Shown: positions 53,563 to 61,994 of the stretch, one piece after another
How positions within the stretch are numbered: position 1 is the first letter of the stretch
Layout of the letters: each line of letters begins with the position of its first letter
NCBI RefSeq assembly: GCF_009931615.1
Contig: NZ_CP046620.1
Coordinates: forward strand, 2,247,501 to 2,311,500
Origin: Algicella marina
GTDB lineage: Bacteria > Pseudomonadota > Alphaproteobacteria > Rhodobacterales > Rhodobacteraceae
DNA length: 64,000 nt
Direction of reading: 5' to 3'
Notes under the pieces: model-generated
What the model saw: the letters and a program-made list of their open reading frames with translations, nothing else
The model's database searches: none
Told to the model about the DNA's origin: nothing
Made by a program: the position numbers and the translations under genes

Positions 53563-53997
53563 GAAACCCTCCTGTCGCAGCCTGTCAGCCAAAGGAGGAA
53601 AGGGGCACATCTGCACCCCGCACGACGATCACCGTTTGCATCCCCTGAATGGGTCAATCCGCCCGGTGGCCCGCTCCGCCCTGATGGCATCGTCTGTTTT
53701 TGGGGTAGCAGGAGGGGGATGAGGGAGCAAGCGCAAAACCGGCGGGGTGTGGGTGAGGGGCGGCAGGGTGCGTGGTTAAACGAGTTGGATGCTGTGCGCC
53801 ACATGATCGTCCGGCACGCCCTGGCCCCGTGCGTCTGTTCTTCGAGGCAATTCTGAAGTGGTTGCAGATCACTGGCAAGATGTCTTGCTCTCAATGTTAC
53901 AATCCAGGCAGGTCTTTCGATCTTCCGACAATTTGCTACAAAATTAGAGCGCGGCTACTGCCAAAGTGCCTCGAATTGTCTTGGACGGAGGATGTAT
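53563..53997. other. 435-bp intergenic region upstream of the second cob operon
   Basis: Both flanking genes are leftward, so this holds the operon promoter and the 3' end of the kinase gene. I see no gene, no full riboswitch and no strong terminator. A 20-bp stretch at 53638-53657 matches 16 of 20 bases to part of the riboswitch (39185-39204). The 53860-53990 part is AT-richer than the neighbours. Confidence 0.6.
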
Positions 53998-55101
53998 TTA
54001 GGCTGAAACCGCACTTTCGAACTCGAAGGTGCAGGCCAGGCCGTCAGACACCGTGTCCACTTCGAGCTCGGCGCCGAGTTCCGCCGCAGCCGCCGCTGCG
54101 ATCTGCATGCCGAGACCACCGGCCGAAATGTCGGCATCCTTAGACAGACCAACACCATCGTCCCGGCAGTAGAGGCGAATGCGCCCGTTAGTCGGGTTTC
54201 GCGTCACCGAGACGTCAATCTGCCCGGGCCGGTTGTCGGGGAATGCGTGCTTGAAAGCGTTTGCAACGAACTCGTTGATCAAAGTGCCAACGGCGACAGC
54301 CTCGTTCGACGTAACCTTCGTTTCGATAGCCCGGCAACTGAGCGTGATGTTATCCGGTGCTATCTGACGGAAATGCGCCATCAGGTTCTCAGTGTAACGG
54401 CCCAGCTCGATGACATGACCCGCATCGGTACGATAGAGTTCCTGGTGGATCATTGCGACGGCGTCGATCCTCCCCCCTATGGTAGCGAGCGTTACCTTTG
54501 TTTCCTCGGTATTTGTATTTCGCCCAGCGAGACGGACAAGCGAGGACAGCGACTGAAGTGAGTTTTTCACCCGGTGGTCGACCTCCTGCCGCAACAACTC
54601 GGTGTGTTTGAGCATCTTGCGCAGGTCGAGCTGCGCCATCACTTGGCTGGCGAGGACGCGGATCGTGTCACGCTGGAGCGGCGTCAGTACCTTGGGCTCG
54701 TAGTCGAGCACGCACAGTGTCCCAAGTGGCAGCCCGTCGGTGGTTTTCAGAAGCGCGCCAGCATAGAACCGCAACCCGGAATCGCCACAACACAATGGAT
54801 TGTCGGACATTCTCGGATCCAATAAGGTGTCGTGGATTTCGACGAATTCATTTTCCAGGATCACGTGCGAGCATAGCGACGTGGCCAGGGGCGTTTCGCG
54901 TACGCCGAGGCCGGTTTCGGCCTTGAACCACTGTCGCTCGGCATCGATGAAATTTATGACAGAAATCGAGGTGCCACAGGCGGCAGCGGCGAGCTTTACG
55001 ATTTCGTCGAACTCGCGTTCACGTTCAGTTTCGAGAATCTCATATTCGTAAAGCGCATCGAGGCGCTCTTTTTGCTGGGGATGAGGTTGCGCAACGGGCA
55101 T
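53998..55101 (-). CDS. GAF-domain sensor histidine kinase (HisKA_2 family), orphan
   Basis: A 367-residue soluble kinase. A GAF domain fills about residues 25-165 (FIDAERQWFKAETGLGVRETPLATSLCSHVI). The phosphorylated histidine lies in RQEVDHRVKNSLQSLSSLVRLA (about 180). The HATPase domain follows with EFVANAFKHAFP (N box) and CRDDGVGLSKD, then GGLGMQIAAAA. No membrane segments. No response regulator is adjacent. It may sense redox, light or stress signals; the signal is unknown. Confidence 0.9.
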   Translation of the reverse strand: MPVAQPHPQQKERLDALYEYEILETEREREFDEIVKLAAAACGTSISVINFIDAERQWFKAETGLGVRETPLATSLCSHVILENEFVEIHDTLLDPRMSDNPLCCGDSGLRFYAGALLKTTDGLPLGTLCVLDYEPKVLTPLQRDTIRVLASQVMAQLDLRKMLKHTELLRQEVDHRVKNSLQSLSSLVRLAGRNTNTEETKVTLATIGGRIDAVAMIHQELYRTDAGHVIELGRYTENLMAHFRQIAPDNITLSCRAIETKVTSNEAVAVGTLINEFVANAFKHAFPDNRPGQIDVSVTRNPTNGRIRLYCRDDGVGLSKDADISAGGLGMQIAAAAAAELGAELEVDTVSDGLACTFEFESAVSA

Positions 55102-55345
55102 ATCACGTGAAGCCTACAAAAATTAGGGTTTTCACGCTGTACCATATTTTCGCAGCAAGGAAACACGCTGCCGAGCCCGGTGAACCGCATAACCCATGCC
55201 CAATCCCGCTGATCAAAATCTGGCGGCATCTGCTGGACCGACCATAGACTTGCATTCTGCAGCTTTCCCGAAGCCGACGTCGGCCTTGCCACCGCGAAAG
55301 CTCACTGTGTCCGCATCGTACCCACAGCAACCAGTTGCCGCCGTC

Positions 55346-55699
55346 TTATTCCCGGTACCGCGTGTCAGTTTCTCCTGCTCCACCCCCCAGCGGATCATTC
55401 TCCAGCGCCAGCGCCACCCCATGCGGCGTCGCCTCCGCCGCCCGCCGCCACGAGGCCGCAAGCTCGGCCAGCACCGCACTCTCCGCCAGCCCAAGCTCGG
55501 CGACAAACCCCTCGAACACATCCAGCCAGTGGTCGAAATAGTCGGAGGCATCCGCCGCCGGCCCCTCCGCCCGCCGCGCCCCGAACCGCTCCGCCCAGTC
55601 CGCCCAGGCGAAATGCCCGGCCTCGTTCAGCGCTACCGTCAGCGCGAAAAGCTGCGCCTGCCAGGGCGCCTCGAACGGCGGCGCCTCAGGCGCGCTCAA
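55346..55699 (-). CDS. nitrile hydratase accessory/activator protein
   Basis: A 117-residue cobalt-loading activator of nitrile hydratase. It begins (M)[29 protein letters not shown], the usual N-terminus of this family, when a TTG at 55699 is taken as start. The core WADWAERFG and YFDHWLDVFEGFVAE follow. It overlaps the beta subunit by 14 bp. The longer frame from 55876 lies antisense-free but inside the beta gene and is spurious. Third gene of the nitrile hydratase operon. Confidence 0.85.
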   Translation of the reverse strand: MSAPEAPPFEAPWQAQLFALTVALNEAGHFAWADWAERFGARRAEGPAADASDYFDHWLDVFEGFVAELGLAESAVLAELAASWRRAAEATPHGVALALENDPLGGGAGETDTRYRE

Positions 55700-56345
55700 G
55701 ATAGGGTTCCCACGCGTCGACCGAGACCACGAGCCCCGGCTCGGCCTCCGGCCCCCACAGGTCGGCCCCAGCGAATGCCACGGTATAGAGCCACTCCGGC
55801 GCCTCGCCCTGCCCGTGGGCCGCCGCATCGGGGAACACATGCGCGCCGTGCACGGCTCCCACACGCCCCACAGCACCGCGCACGTAGCGCGGCAGCCGCG
55901 TATGCCCCTTTGGGTGCATCACGCGCGCGCGCACCGTATCGCCCACCGCGAACCGCGCCGGCCGGTCCACCGCGCGCTCCGTCGGCCCGCCGGCGGCCAG
56001 AACGGCGGGCACCCGCTCCGCCGGCAGGCAACGCTCCGCCCGGCGGGGCGGGGCCAGCACCTTGGCCAGCGCCAGTTCCTCTGGCACAACCTCGCCGTGC
56101 CGTTCCAGCAGGGCGCAAAGCGCCGTGAACCAGATACGGTAATAGGAAAACCGCAGGTAATCGGCAGGCGGAATGCTTTCGCGCGCATGGCGGCTCTCGT
56201 CGATCCCCCAGTGGCCAAGCGCAGCACAGGCCAGCGTCAGCCCCAACACGCGCGGCTCCCAACCGGCATGAAACAGCGGCTCGTCCGGTTCGGGCGCAAC
56301 GGGGCCGAAGCCCATCTGCCCGCCCAGATCCTGTGGCCCGTTCAC
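55686..56345 (-). CDS. nthB: nitrile hydratase subunit beta
   Basis: A 219-residue subunit, beginning (M)[15 protein letters not shown], a hallmark start, from a GTG at 56345 that overlaps the alpha stop (GTGA). Arginines that hydrogen-bond to the modified cysteines of alpha lie in [16 protein letters not shown], and the C-terminal [22 protein letters not shown] is a clear match. It forms the dimer with alpha and hydrates nitriles to amides. Confidence 0.93.
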   Translation of the reverse strand: MNGPQDLGGQMGFGPVAPEPDEPLFHAGWEPRVLGLTLACAALGHWGIDESRHARESIPPADYLRFSYYRIWFTALCALLERHGEVVPEELALAKVLAPPRRAERCLPAERVPAVLAAGGPTERAVDRPARFAVGDTVRARVMHPKGHTRLPRYVRGAVGRVGAVHGAHVFPDAAAHGQGEAPEWLYTVAFAGADLWGPEAEPGLVVSVDAWEPYLERA

Positions 56346-56938
56346 GGCGCCAGATCCCGCACCACCCCGATCATCGCATCCCGCGTCACCAGTGCGGCCA
56401 GCGCCTCCTCGCTCATCCCCTCGGTCCCCGCAGGCCGCTCCGGGATCACCAGGTAGCGCAACTCGGCCGTCGAATCCCACACCCTGATCTCGATATCCTC
56501 GGGCAGCACCGTGCCGAATTCGGCCAGCACGGCGCGCGGCTCGATCACCACGCGGCTCCGGTACGGCGGCGATTTGTACCAGACGGGCGGCAGCCCCAGC
56601 GTCGCCCACGGATAGCAGGAACACAGCGTGCAGACGACGACATTGTGCCGGGCTGCGGTGTTGAACACCGCCTGCATATGCTCTCCCTGCCGCCCGGTGA
56701 AGCCCAGCGAATGGATCGCCGCCGTCGCGTCGCGCGCCAGCCAGTCGGCGAACTCCGCGTCCACCCAGGCCCGCGCCACCACCGCCGCGCCGTTCTTCGG
56801 CCCCACCTTCTCCGAATAGGTCTCGATGATCGCATCGAGCGCTGCCGGATCGACCAGCCCCTTCTGCACGAGCACCGTCTCCAGCGCCCGCACCCGTGCC
56901 GCCATATCCTCGGCGTCGTGATCGTGATCATGTGGCAT
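56342..56938 (-). CDS. nthA: nitrile hydratase subunit alpha, cobalt type
   Basis: A 198-residue subunit. The metal-binding claw is [18 protein letters not shown], cysteines 103, 106 and 108. The residue after the first cysteine is Thr, as in cobalt enzymes; iron enzymes have Ser there. The N-terminus [11 protein letters not shown] is His-rich. The start at 56938 is chosen because the upstream extension is arginine-rich and unlike the family. The first gene of the alpha-beta-activator operon. Confidence 0.94.
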   Translation of the reverse strand: MPHDHDHDAEDMAARVRALETVLVQKGLVDPAALDAIIETYSEKVGPKNGAAVVARAWVDAEFADWLARDATAAIHSLGFTGRQGEHMQAVFNTAARHNVVVCTLCSCYPWATLGLPPVWYKSPPYRSRVVIEPRAVLAEFGTVLPEDIEIRVWDSTAELRYLVIPERPAGTEGMSEEALAALVTRDAMIGVVRDLAP

Positions 56939-56993
56939 GGCTGCGAGAAAACGCCCACGCCGCCGCCGGGTCAAGCCCGAAAAGCCCAGCGCC

Positions 56994-57070
56994 GCGAGTC
57001 GGCCCGCCTGTCAAGGATGGCTAAGCCACCCGCGCCAGCGGGCTCGTCCTTGACAGGCGGGCCGACTCGC
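56994..57070. repeat. perfect 24-bp inverted repeat with 29-bp spacer
   Basis: Arms 56994-57017 and 57047-57070 are exact reverse complements, with TGTCAAGGA at the inner end of the left arm. The spacer contains CCCGC-4-GCGGG and TGGCTAAGCCA, so a large forked hairpin forms. It lies between gcdH (ending 57157) and nthA, both leftward, with no T-tract. Origin and function unknown. Confidence 0.85.
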
Positions 57071-57083
57071 ACATGCTTGGCCC

Positions 57084-57105
57084 GGCCCTGACCCCGGTCA
57101 GGGCC
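57084..57105. repeat. 10-bp inverted repeat
   Basis: GGCCCTGACC and GGTCAGGGCC are perfect complements separated by 2 bp, 14 bp past the 24-bp inverted repeat. Such GGCCCTGACC elements look like dispersed extragenic repeats of GC-rich alphaproteobacteria. Confidence 0.6.
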
Positions 57106-57156
57106 TCCCCAGCACAAGCAACCGAACGCCCGCCAAGGGCACCCCGCCCGGAACCT

Positions 57157-58353
57157 TCAGAAAAACGCCTGCAACCCCGTCTGCGCCCGCCCCAGGATCA
57201 GCGCATGCACGTCATGCGTCCCCTCGTAGGTGTTGACGGTCTCGAGGTTGACCATGTGGCGCATCACGTGGAACTCCTCCGATATCCCGTTGCCGCCGTG
57301 CATGTCCCGCGCCATCCGCGCGATCTCCAGCGCCTTGCCGCAGTTGTTGCGCTTCATCAGGCTGATCATGTCGGGCGCCATCTCTCCCGCATCCATCAGC
57401 CGCCCCAACCGCAGGCTGCCCTGCAATCCCAGCGCGATTTCCGTCTGCATGTCGGCCAGCTTCTTCTGGAAAAGCTGCGTCGCCGCCAGCGGCCGGCCGA
57501 ATTGCTGCCGGTCCAACCCGTATTGCCGCGCCGCGTGCCAGCAGGCCTCCGCAGCCCCCATCGCGCCCCAGGAAATACCGTAGCGTGCGCGGTTGAGGCA
57601 ACCGAACGGCCCCTTCAGCCCCTCGACACCGGGCAAGAGCGCCTCGTCGCCGACCTCCACGCCGTCCATGACGATCTCGCCGGTGACGGAGGCGCGCAAG
57701 CTCAGCTTGCCGCCAATCTTCGGCGCCGACAGGCCTTTCAAGCCTTTATCCAGCACGAAGCCACGGATCTTGCCGCCATGCGCCTCGGACTTCGCCCAGA
57801 CGACGAAGACATCGGCGATCGGCGCGTTCGAGATCCACATCTTGGAACCCGTCAGCCGGTAGCCGTCCGCCGTCTTCGTAGCGCGGGTCTTCATGCCCGC
57901 AGGGTCGGAGCCCGCATCGGGCTCGGTCAGCCCGAAGCAACCGATCAGCGTGCCCGCCGCCAGCCCCGGCAGGTACTTCCGCCATTGCGCTTCGGAACCG
58001 TAGGCATGGATCGGGTACATCACGAGGCTCGACTGCACGCTCATCATCGAGCGATAGCCGCTGTCGACCCGCTCGATCTCGCGCGCAACCAAACCGTAGG
58101 TTACGTAGCCTGCTCCGAGACCGCCGTATTCCTCCGGAATGGTGACGCCCAGCAGCCCCATCTCACCCATCAGCGGGAACAGCGCCGCGTCGGCCACCTC
58201 GTCGCGATATGCAGCCACCACCCGCGGCGCCAGCACATCGGCGGCGAAGCGTCGGGCGCTTTCCTGCACCATGCGCTCATCCTCGGTAAACTGGTCGGCC
58301 AGCCGCAGTGGATCGGCCCAGTCGAATGCGGCAGGTGCGGCGGTATCCTTCAT
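57157..58353 (-). CDS. gcdH: glutaryl-CoA dehydrogenase
   Basis: Oxidises and decarboxylates glutaryl-CoA to crotonyl-CoA, in lysine and tryptophan degradation. 398 residues of the acyl-CoA dehydrogenase family: [17 protein letters not shown] (FAD/substrate), [24 protein letters not shown], the GcdH-like [19 protein letters not shown], and the catalytic Glu in [23 protein letters not shown] at 58353 behind GGGAG; the longer frame is rejected. Monocistronic by spacing. Confidence 0.93.
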   Translation of the reverse strand: MKDTAAPAAFDWADPLRLADQFTEDERMVQESARRFAADVLAPRVVAAYRDEVADAALFPLMGEMGLLGVTIPEEYGGLGAGYVTYGLVAREIERVDSGYRSMMSVQSSLVMYPIHAYGSEAQWRKYLPGLAAGTLIGCFGLTEPDAGSDPAGMKTRATKTADGYRLTGSKMWISNAPIADVFVVWAKSEAHGGKIRGFVLDKGLKGLSAPKIGGKLSLRASVTGEIVMDGVEVGDEALLPGVEGLKGPFGCLNRARYGISWGAMGAAEACWHAARQYGLDRQQFGRPLAATQLFQKKLADMQTEIALGLQGSLRLGRLMDAGEMAPDMISLMKRNNCGKALEIARMARDMHGGNGISEEFHVMRHMVNLETVNTYEGTHDVHALILGRAQTGLQAFF

Positions 58354-58449
58354 GGCTCTGGCTCCCTTGTCGGCATTCACCGTCTTACGCCCGGCAGATC
58401 GGCTTGCCAAGCCGCACCACCCTGCCGAGGGCCGCGACGCCTGCCACAA

Positions 58450-58515
58450 GGCGCGGACGCAGGGGCTCGGCCCCTGCCCGCAAGAGCGGCCGGGCCCAAG
58501 GCCCGGGTCCGCGCC
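58450..58515. repeat. 66-bp three-way-junction-like repeat structure
   Basis: GGCGCGGAC (58450-58458) pairs with GTCCGCGCC (58507-58515). Inside lie two perfect hairpins: GCAGGGGC-TCG-GCCCCTGC (58459-58477) and CCGGGCC-CAA-GGCCCGG (58490-58506). It is in the divergent gap between gcdH and the EamA transporter. It may act as a bidirectional structural element or a REP-like repeat. Confidence 0.8.
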
Positions 58516-58577
58516 GGTTGCGCCCATCCCCGGCACCGCGCTTTACAATTGGCTTGCACTGGTCCACCCGGATAACC

Positions 58578-59435
58578 ATGACCGATCACCTCAAGGGCCT
58601 GCTGATCACCACCCTCGGCGTGGCCTGCATCCTGCCGGATTCACTCTTCGTCCGCCTCATAGAGGCAGACCCGTTCGTCACCGCCTTCTGGCGAGGCCTC
58701 TCCGCGGGCGTGATCATCCTTGCCGTCATTCTCGCCACGCAGGGTCCGCGCGCCTACACAGCCCTCCTTCGCACCGGTCGCGCCGGGATGATCTACACCG
58801 TGCTGCTTGCCACGACGACACCCGCCTTCGTCCTCGCCGTCACCAACACCTCGGTCGCCAATGTCGTCTTCATCTTCGCCGCAATGCCGATCTTCGCTTC
58901 CATATTCGGCCGCCTGTTTCTCGGCGAACCGATCCGAAGGCGCATGGTGCTGACAATGTCGGCCGTTATCGCCGGACTGGCCGTCATTGCCTATGGCTCG
59001 GCCGAAACCGCCATCGCCTCCTGGAAGGGCGACCTTTGGGCCCTCTATGTTGCCGCAGCATACGCTGCCGCCCTCACTGCCGTCCGCAGGGTCAGGGGTG
59101 CATCGATGGTTCCGGCGATTCCCGTCGCCTACATCGGCGCCGCGGTCGCTATGGCATTGCTCGCCAATCCGCTGCCCGCTCTATCCGGCCAGTGGCCCCT
59201 GTTCCTCGGCCACGGCCTGTTCATCGCCGCCGGCACCTGTTTGCTGGCCATCGGGCCACGTTACATAACGGCTGCCGAAGTCTCGCTGCTCGTCCTGCTG
59301 GAGTCGGTTCTCGCGCCACTGCTTGTCTGGGCCGTGGTGGGTGAGAACCCCGGTCGGATGGCCCTTGCCGGCGGCGCCATCGTCATCGGCGCCCTACTCG
59401 TCTCGAACCTGATTGCACTGCGCAACCGGCGGTAA
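58578..59435 (+). CDS. EamA/DMT-superfamily transporter
   Basis: A 285-residue inner-membrane transporter with about 10 hydrophobic segments arranged as two EamA repeats (first: LITTLGVACILPDSLFVRLIEADPF; second: LWALYVAAAYAAALTAVRR). Typical signatures are PFVTAFWRGLSAG and LLVLLESVLAPLLVWAVVGE. The ATG at 58578 is preferred to the longer frame, which would run through the repeat at 58450-58515. Substrate unknown. Converges with trhO 20 bp away. Confidence 0.88.
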   Translation: MTDHLKGLLITTLGVACILPDSLFVRLIEADPFVTAFWRGLSAGVIILAVILATQGPRAYTALLRTGRAGMIYTVLLATTTPAFVLAVTNTSVANVVFIFAAMPIFASIFGRLFLGEPIRRRMVLTMSAVIAGLAVIAYGSAETAIASWKGDLWALYVAAAYAAALTAVRRVRGASMVPAIPVAYIGAAVAMALLANPLPALSGQWPLFLGHGLFIAAGTCLLAIGPRYITAAEVSLLVLLESVLAPLLVWAVVGENPGRMALAGGAIVIGALLVSNLIALRNRR

Positions 59436-59455
59436 CCGGGCAACCGGTCCCGCCG

Positions 59456-60364
59456 CTACTGTGGCTCGCCAATATGGCTCTCGCCGCGGCGCGCCGCCAA
59501 CTCTACCTGCTTTTGCCGCTCACGGAACCGTTGTCGCCGGTCTTCGCTCGTCTCACCGATGCACTGATGGCAGCTCACGCCCTTCTCGAACTCGGGCCGC
59601 GCCATATCGGCCTCCGTTATCGGGCGCCGGCAGGCGTAGCAAAGGTGATAGTCGCCCTCCTTCAGTCCGTGCCCTACCGAAACACGCGCATCGAACACGA
59701 AACACTCCCCGTGCCAGCGGCTCTCCGCCTCCGGCACTTCCTCGAGGTATTTCAGGATTCCGCCCTTCAGATGAAAGACATCCTCGACGCCCTGCCCCAG
59801 CAGATAATTGGTGGCCTTTTCGCATCGAATGCCACCGGTGCAGAACATTGCCACCTTCTTGCCTTCGAACCGCTCGGCGTTCTTTGCCCACCAGTCCGGG
59901 AATTCCCTAAAACTGGCCGTTTCGGGATCGACCGCATTGGCGAAAGTGCCAATCCCCACCTCGTAATCGTTGCGGGTGTCGATCAGCACCACGTCGTTGC
60001 GCTCGATCAGACCGTTCCAGTCACGCGGATCGACGTACTTGCCCACCGCTTCCACCGGGTTCACGCCCGGCTGGCCCATCGTCACGATTTCAGACTTTAC
60101 CCGCACCTTCATTCGCAGGAACGGCATTACGCTGGCGGTGCTTTCCTTCCATTCCAGCGTCTCACACCCCGGCAGGCTCTGCACATGCGCCAGCATTGCG
60201 TCGATTCCCTGCCGCGGCCCCGCGATCGTGCCGTTGATCCCCTCCTCCGCCAACAGCAGGGTGCCGCGCACACCGCCACGTTCCGCCAGCGCCTGAAGCG
60301 GCGCCCGGAGGGCATCCGGATCTTCAAACCGTGTGAAGTGATAGAGGGCGGCAACCGTGAACAT
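59456..60364 (-). CDS. trhO: oxygen-dependent tRNA uridine(34) hydroxylase (TrhO/YceA)
   Basis: A 302-residue protein that uses O2 to hydroxylate U34 of some tRNAs. The central rhodanese domain has the catalytic cysteine in AMFCTGGIRCEKAT (about 185-198), and an N-terminal acylphosphatase-like domain precedes it (LLLAEEGINGTIAGP). The C-terminus has zinc-type pairs (CYACRRPI, CHQCIG). The ATG at 60364, not the upstream in-frame one, fits the family. Confidence 0.92.
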   Translation of the reverse strand: MFTVAALYHFTRFEDPDALRAPLQALAERGGVRGTLLLAEEGINGTIAGPRQGIDAMLAHVQSLPGCETLEWKESTASVMPFLRMKVRVKSEIVTMGQPGVNPVEAVGKYVDPRDWNGLIERNDVVLIDTRNDYEVGIGTFANAVDPETASFREFPDWWAKNAERFEGKKVAMFCTGGIRCEKATNYLLGQGVEDVFHLKGGILKYLEEVPEAESRWHGECFVFDARVSVGHGLKEGDYHLCYACRRPITEADMARPEFEKGVSCHQCIGETSEDRRQRFRERQKQVELAARRGESHIGEPQ

Positions 60365-60423
60365 GGCGCTCCAGATAACGTCCCGCCGTCCGGCTGCCAA
60401 GGGGTGAGATCAGGTGGCCGCGC

Positions 60424-61023
60424 TCACCCGGTATTCGCCAATGCCGCGATTTCCGCAGCAATATCTTCGGCCAGGTCCCGCACCGCTGCCTTATCCTCGC
60501 TTCTGTGGCAGAAAGTCTTCAGCCCGAACATGTTGGCCTGCAACCGTCGCGCCAGTCTGCGCGTGTCGGCGTCTTTGGGCAATTCACCAGCAGCCGCCGC
60601 CGCGGAGAACGCCCGTGTGTACTGCGCCTCCACCGCATCGAGGTGCCGCCCCGCCGAAACCGCCAGCGACTCGTCGTCAGCCGTCGCTTCCAGCAGTGTC
60701 TTGACCAGCATGCAGGCCCGCGGACGGTCCGCTCCACCTTCGCGCGGAGCCACTTTTCTCACGTGGTCCTGCAACAGAACCAGCGGCGAAGCGGCCGCCG
60801 CCAATTCGCGCGCGAACTCCTCGCCCATACTCTGCGCATATCGTTCCAGCGCCGCGAGAAACAGGGCCTCCTTGCTCTCGAAGGCCGCGTAGATACTGCC
60901 GGGACGCATGTTGAGTGCTTCCTCAAGGTCCTTCAACGACGTGGCGTGATAGCCCCTGCGCCAGAACAGCTCCATCGCCGCATCCAGCGCTTCCTCGCGA
61001 TCATATCTCCGGTTCCGGCTCAT
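60424..61023 (-). CDS. TetR family transcriptional regulator
   Basis: A 199-residue repressor-type regulator with the TetR helix-turn-helix in DREEALDAAMELFWRRGYHATSLKDLEEALNMRPGSIYAAFESKEALFL (about 8-56). The C-terminal domain, with a long helical core and cysteines (ACMLVKTLLEA, MFGLKTFCHRS), binds an unknown ligand. It is divergent from the AhpD-like gene and very likely controls it through the two operators between them. Confidence 0.92.
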   Translation of the reverse strand: MSRNRRYDREEALDAAMELFWRRGYHATSLKDLEEALNMRPGSIYAAFESKEALFLAALERYAQSMGEEFARELAAAASPLVLLQDHVRKVAPREGGADRPRACMLVKTLLEATADDESLAVSAGRHLDAVEAQYTRAFSAAAAAGELPKDADTRRLARRLQANMFGLKTFCHRSEDKAAVRDLAEDIAAEIAALANTG

Positions 61024-61081
61024 GCGATGAAAATAGGGGCAGAGCTGTCCGAACCCAAGCGGATTTGATCAGTGATCACTG

Positions 61082-61121
61082 TTGAGTGATCATTCAAATA
61101 AAAACTTGAGCAACCACTCAA
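61082..61121. promoter_or_regulatory. two predicted TetR operators between the divergent genes
   Basis: Two 16-bp sites, TTGAGTGATCATTCAA (61082-61097) and TTGAGCAACCACTCAA (61106-61121), share TTGAG...TCAA half-sites. Their centres are 24 bp apart, between the TetR start (61023) and the AhpD-like start (61179), so they fit paired dimers binding on one face of the DNA. Confidence 0.7.
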
Positions 61122-61178
61122 ATTAGATACATCTCTCTGGCGTGTCGCTGCACCGCCCACATATCAAAGGAACACATC

Positions 61179-61742
61179 ATGTCAGACTTCACGATCCACG
61201 ATCTGGAAACCGCCCCCGAAGCTTCCCGCCCCTTCCTCGAAGCGTCGCTCAAGGCAAATGGCCGCATCCCTGGTCTCCACGGCACCATGGCCGAGGCTCC
61301 GGGCCTGCTCGAAGGCTACCAGAAGCTGCACCAGCTTTTCCTCGCTTCCAGCCTCGACAACGACGAGAAGACCGTCGTCTGGCAATCCATCAACGTAGAG
61401 CACGAATGCCACTACTGCGTGCCCGCCCATACCGGCATCGCGAAGATGATGAAGGTGAGTGACGAGATCACCGACGCTCTCCGCGATGAAACTCCACTGC
61501 CCACCCCGCGTCTCGAAGCCCTGCGAAGCTTCACGCTGGCACTCGTCCGGCAGCGCGGTTTCGTCTCCGATACCGAGGTGGAGACGTTCCTGGCCGCCGG
61601 CTACACCCGGCAAAACATTCTCGAAATCATCCTCGGCCTCGCCCAGAAAGTGATGAGCAACTACACCAATCATCTCGCCCAGACTCCGGTGGACGAAGTT
61701 TTCCGCAAATACGAATGGCAGAAAGCCGACAAGGCGGCGTAA
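61179..61742 (+). CDS. carboxymuconolactone decarboxylase family protein (AhpD-like)
   Basis: A 187-residue protein with the AhpD core: VNVEHECHYCVPAHTGIAK-like segment (ECHYC near 66-70, followed by H) gives the redox CxxC and nearby histidine of alkylhydroperoxidase-type proteins. A second region, RGFVSDTEVETFLAAGYTRQNILEIIL, completes the fold. It probably reduces peroxides or relays thiols. GGAAC at -10 is the ribosome site. Regulated by the divergent TetR gene. Confidence 0.88.
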   Translation: MSDFTIHDLETAPEASRPFLEASLKANGRIPGLHGTMAEAPGLLEGYQKLHQLFLASSLDNDEKTVVWQSINVEHECHYCVPAHTGIAKMMKVSDEITDALRDETPLPTPRLEALRSFTLALVRQRGFVSDTEVETFLAAGYTRQNILEIILGLAQKVMSNYTNHLAQTPVDEVFRKYEWQKADKAA

Positions 61743-61994
61743 GCGGCCGGGCGCACCCTGACCACCATTCCCGGTGGTCTCCACGCAGCGGGCCTTGACT
61801 TTTCAGGCCTGCTGCGGCACTTCCCCACCAACTTCCGAAGGTGAAAACCCTTCGGTCCTGATATATATGCAGGATCGCCCCCCGTCAGCGCGTTGCGCCC
61901 ACGGGGGCGCACTTGCTTTGGACTAGGCCCACGGGGGCTCTTCTGCTTTGATGCGGTCACGCATCATCAACTGAACTGACGAAGGGGTGAACCC
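61743..61994 (+). promoter_or_regulatory. structured leader region upstream of ffh
   Basis: 252 bp without a gene. It has inverted repeats at 61760-61779 (GACCACC/GGTGGTC), 61835-61855 (CCGAAGG/CCTTCGG) and 61856-61874 (TCCTG/CAGGA), and a 24-bp direct repeat, GCCCACGGGGGC..., at 61897-61920 and 61927-61950 (20 of 24 identical). The first hairpin may end the AhpD-like transcript. No 4.5S RNA signature was seen. Confidence 0.5.

Noticed and set aside
53906-53915. B12-box-like 10-mer AGGCAGGTCT in the second cob leader region
   Set aside because: Shared with the riboswitch B12 box, but no AAAAGGGAA-like motif or other aptamer parts are found at the needed distance, and the aptamer would fall in the kinase gene.
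61743-61994. 4.5S (SRP) RNA gene next to ffh
   Set aside because: The conserved GGTCAGGTCCGGAAGGAAGC-type tetraloop region is not found.
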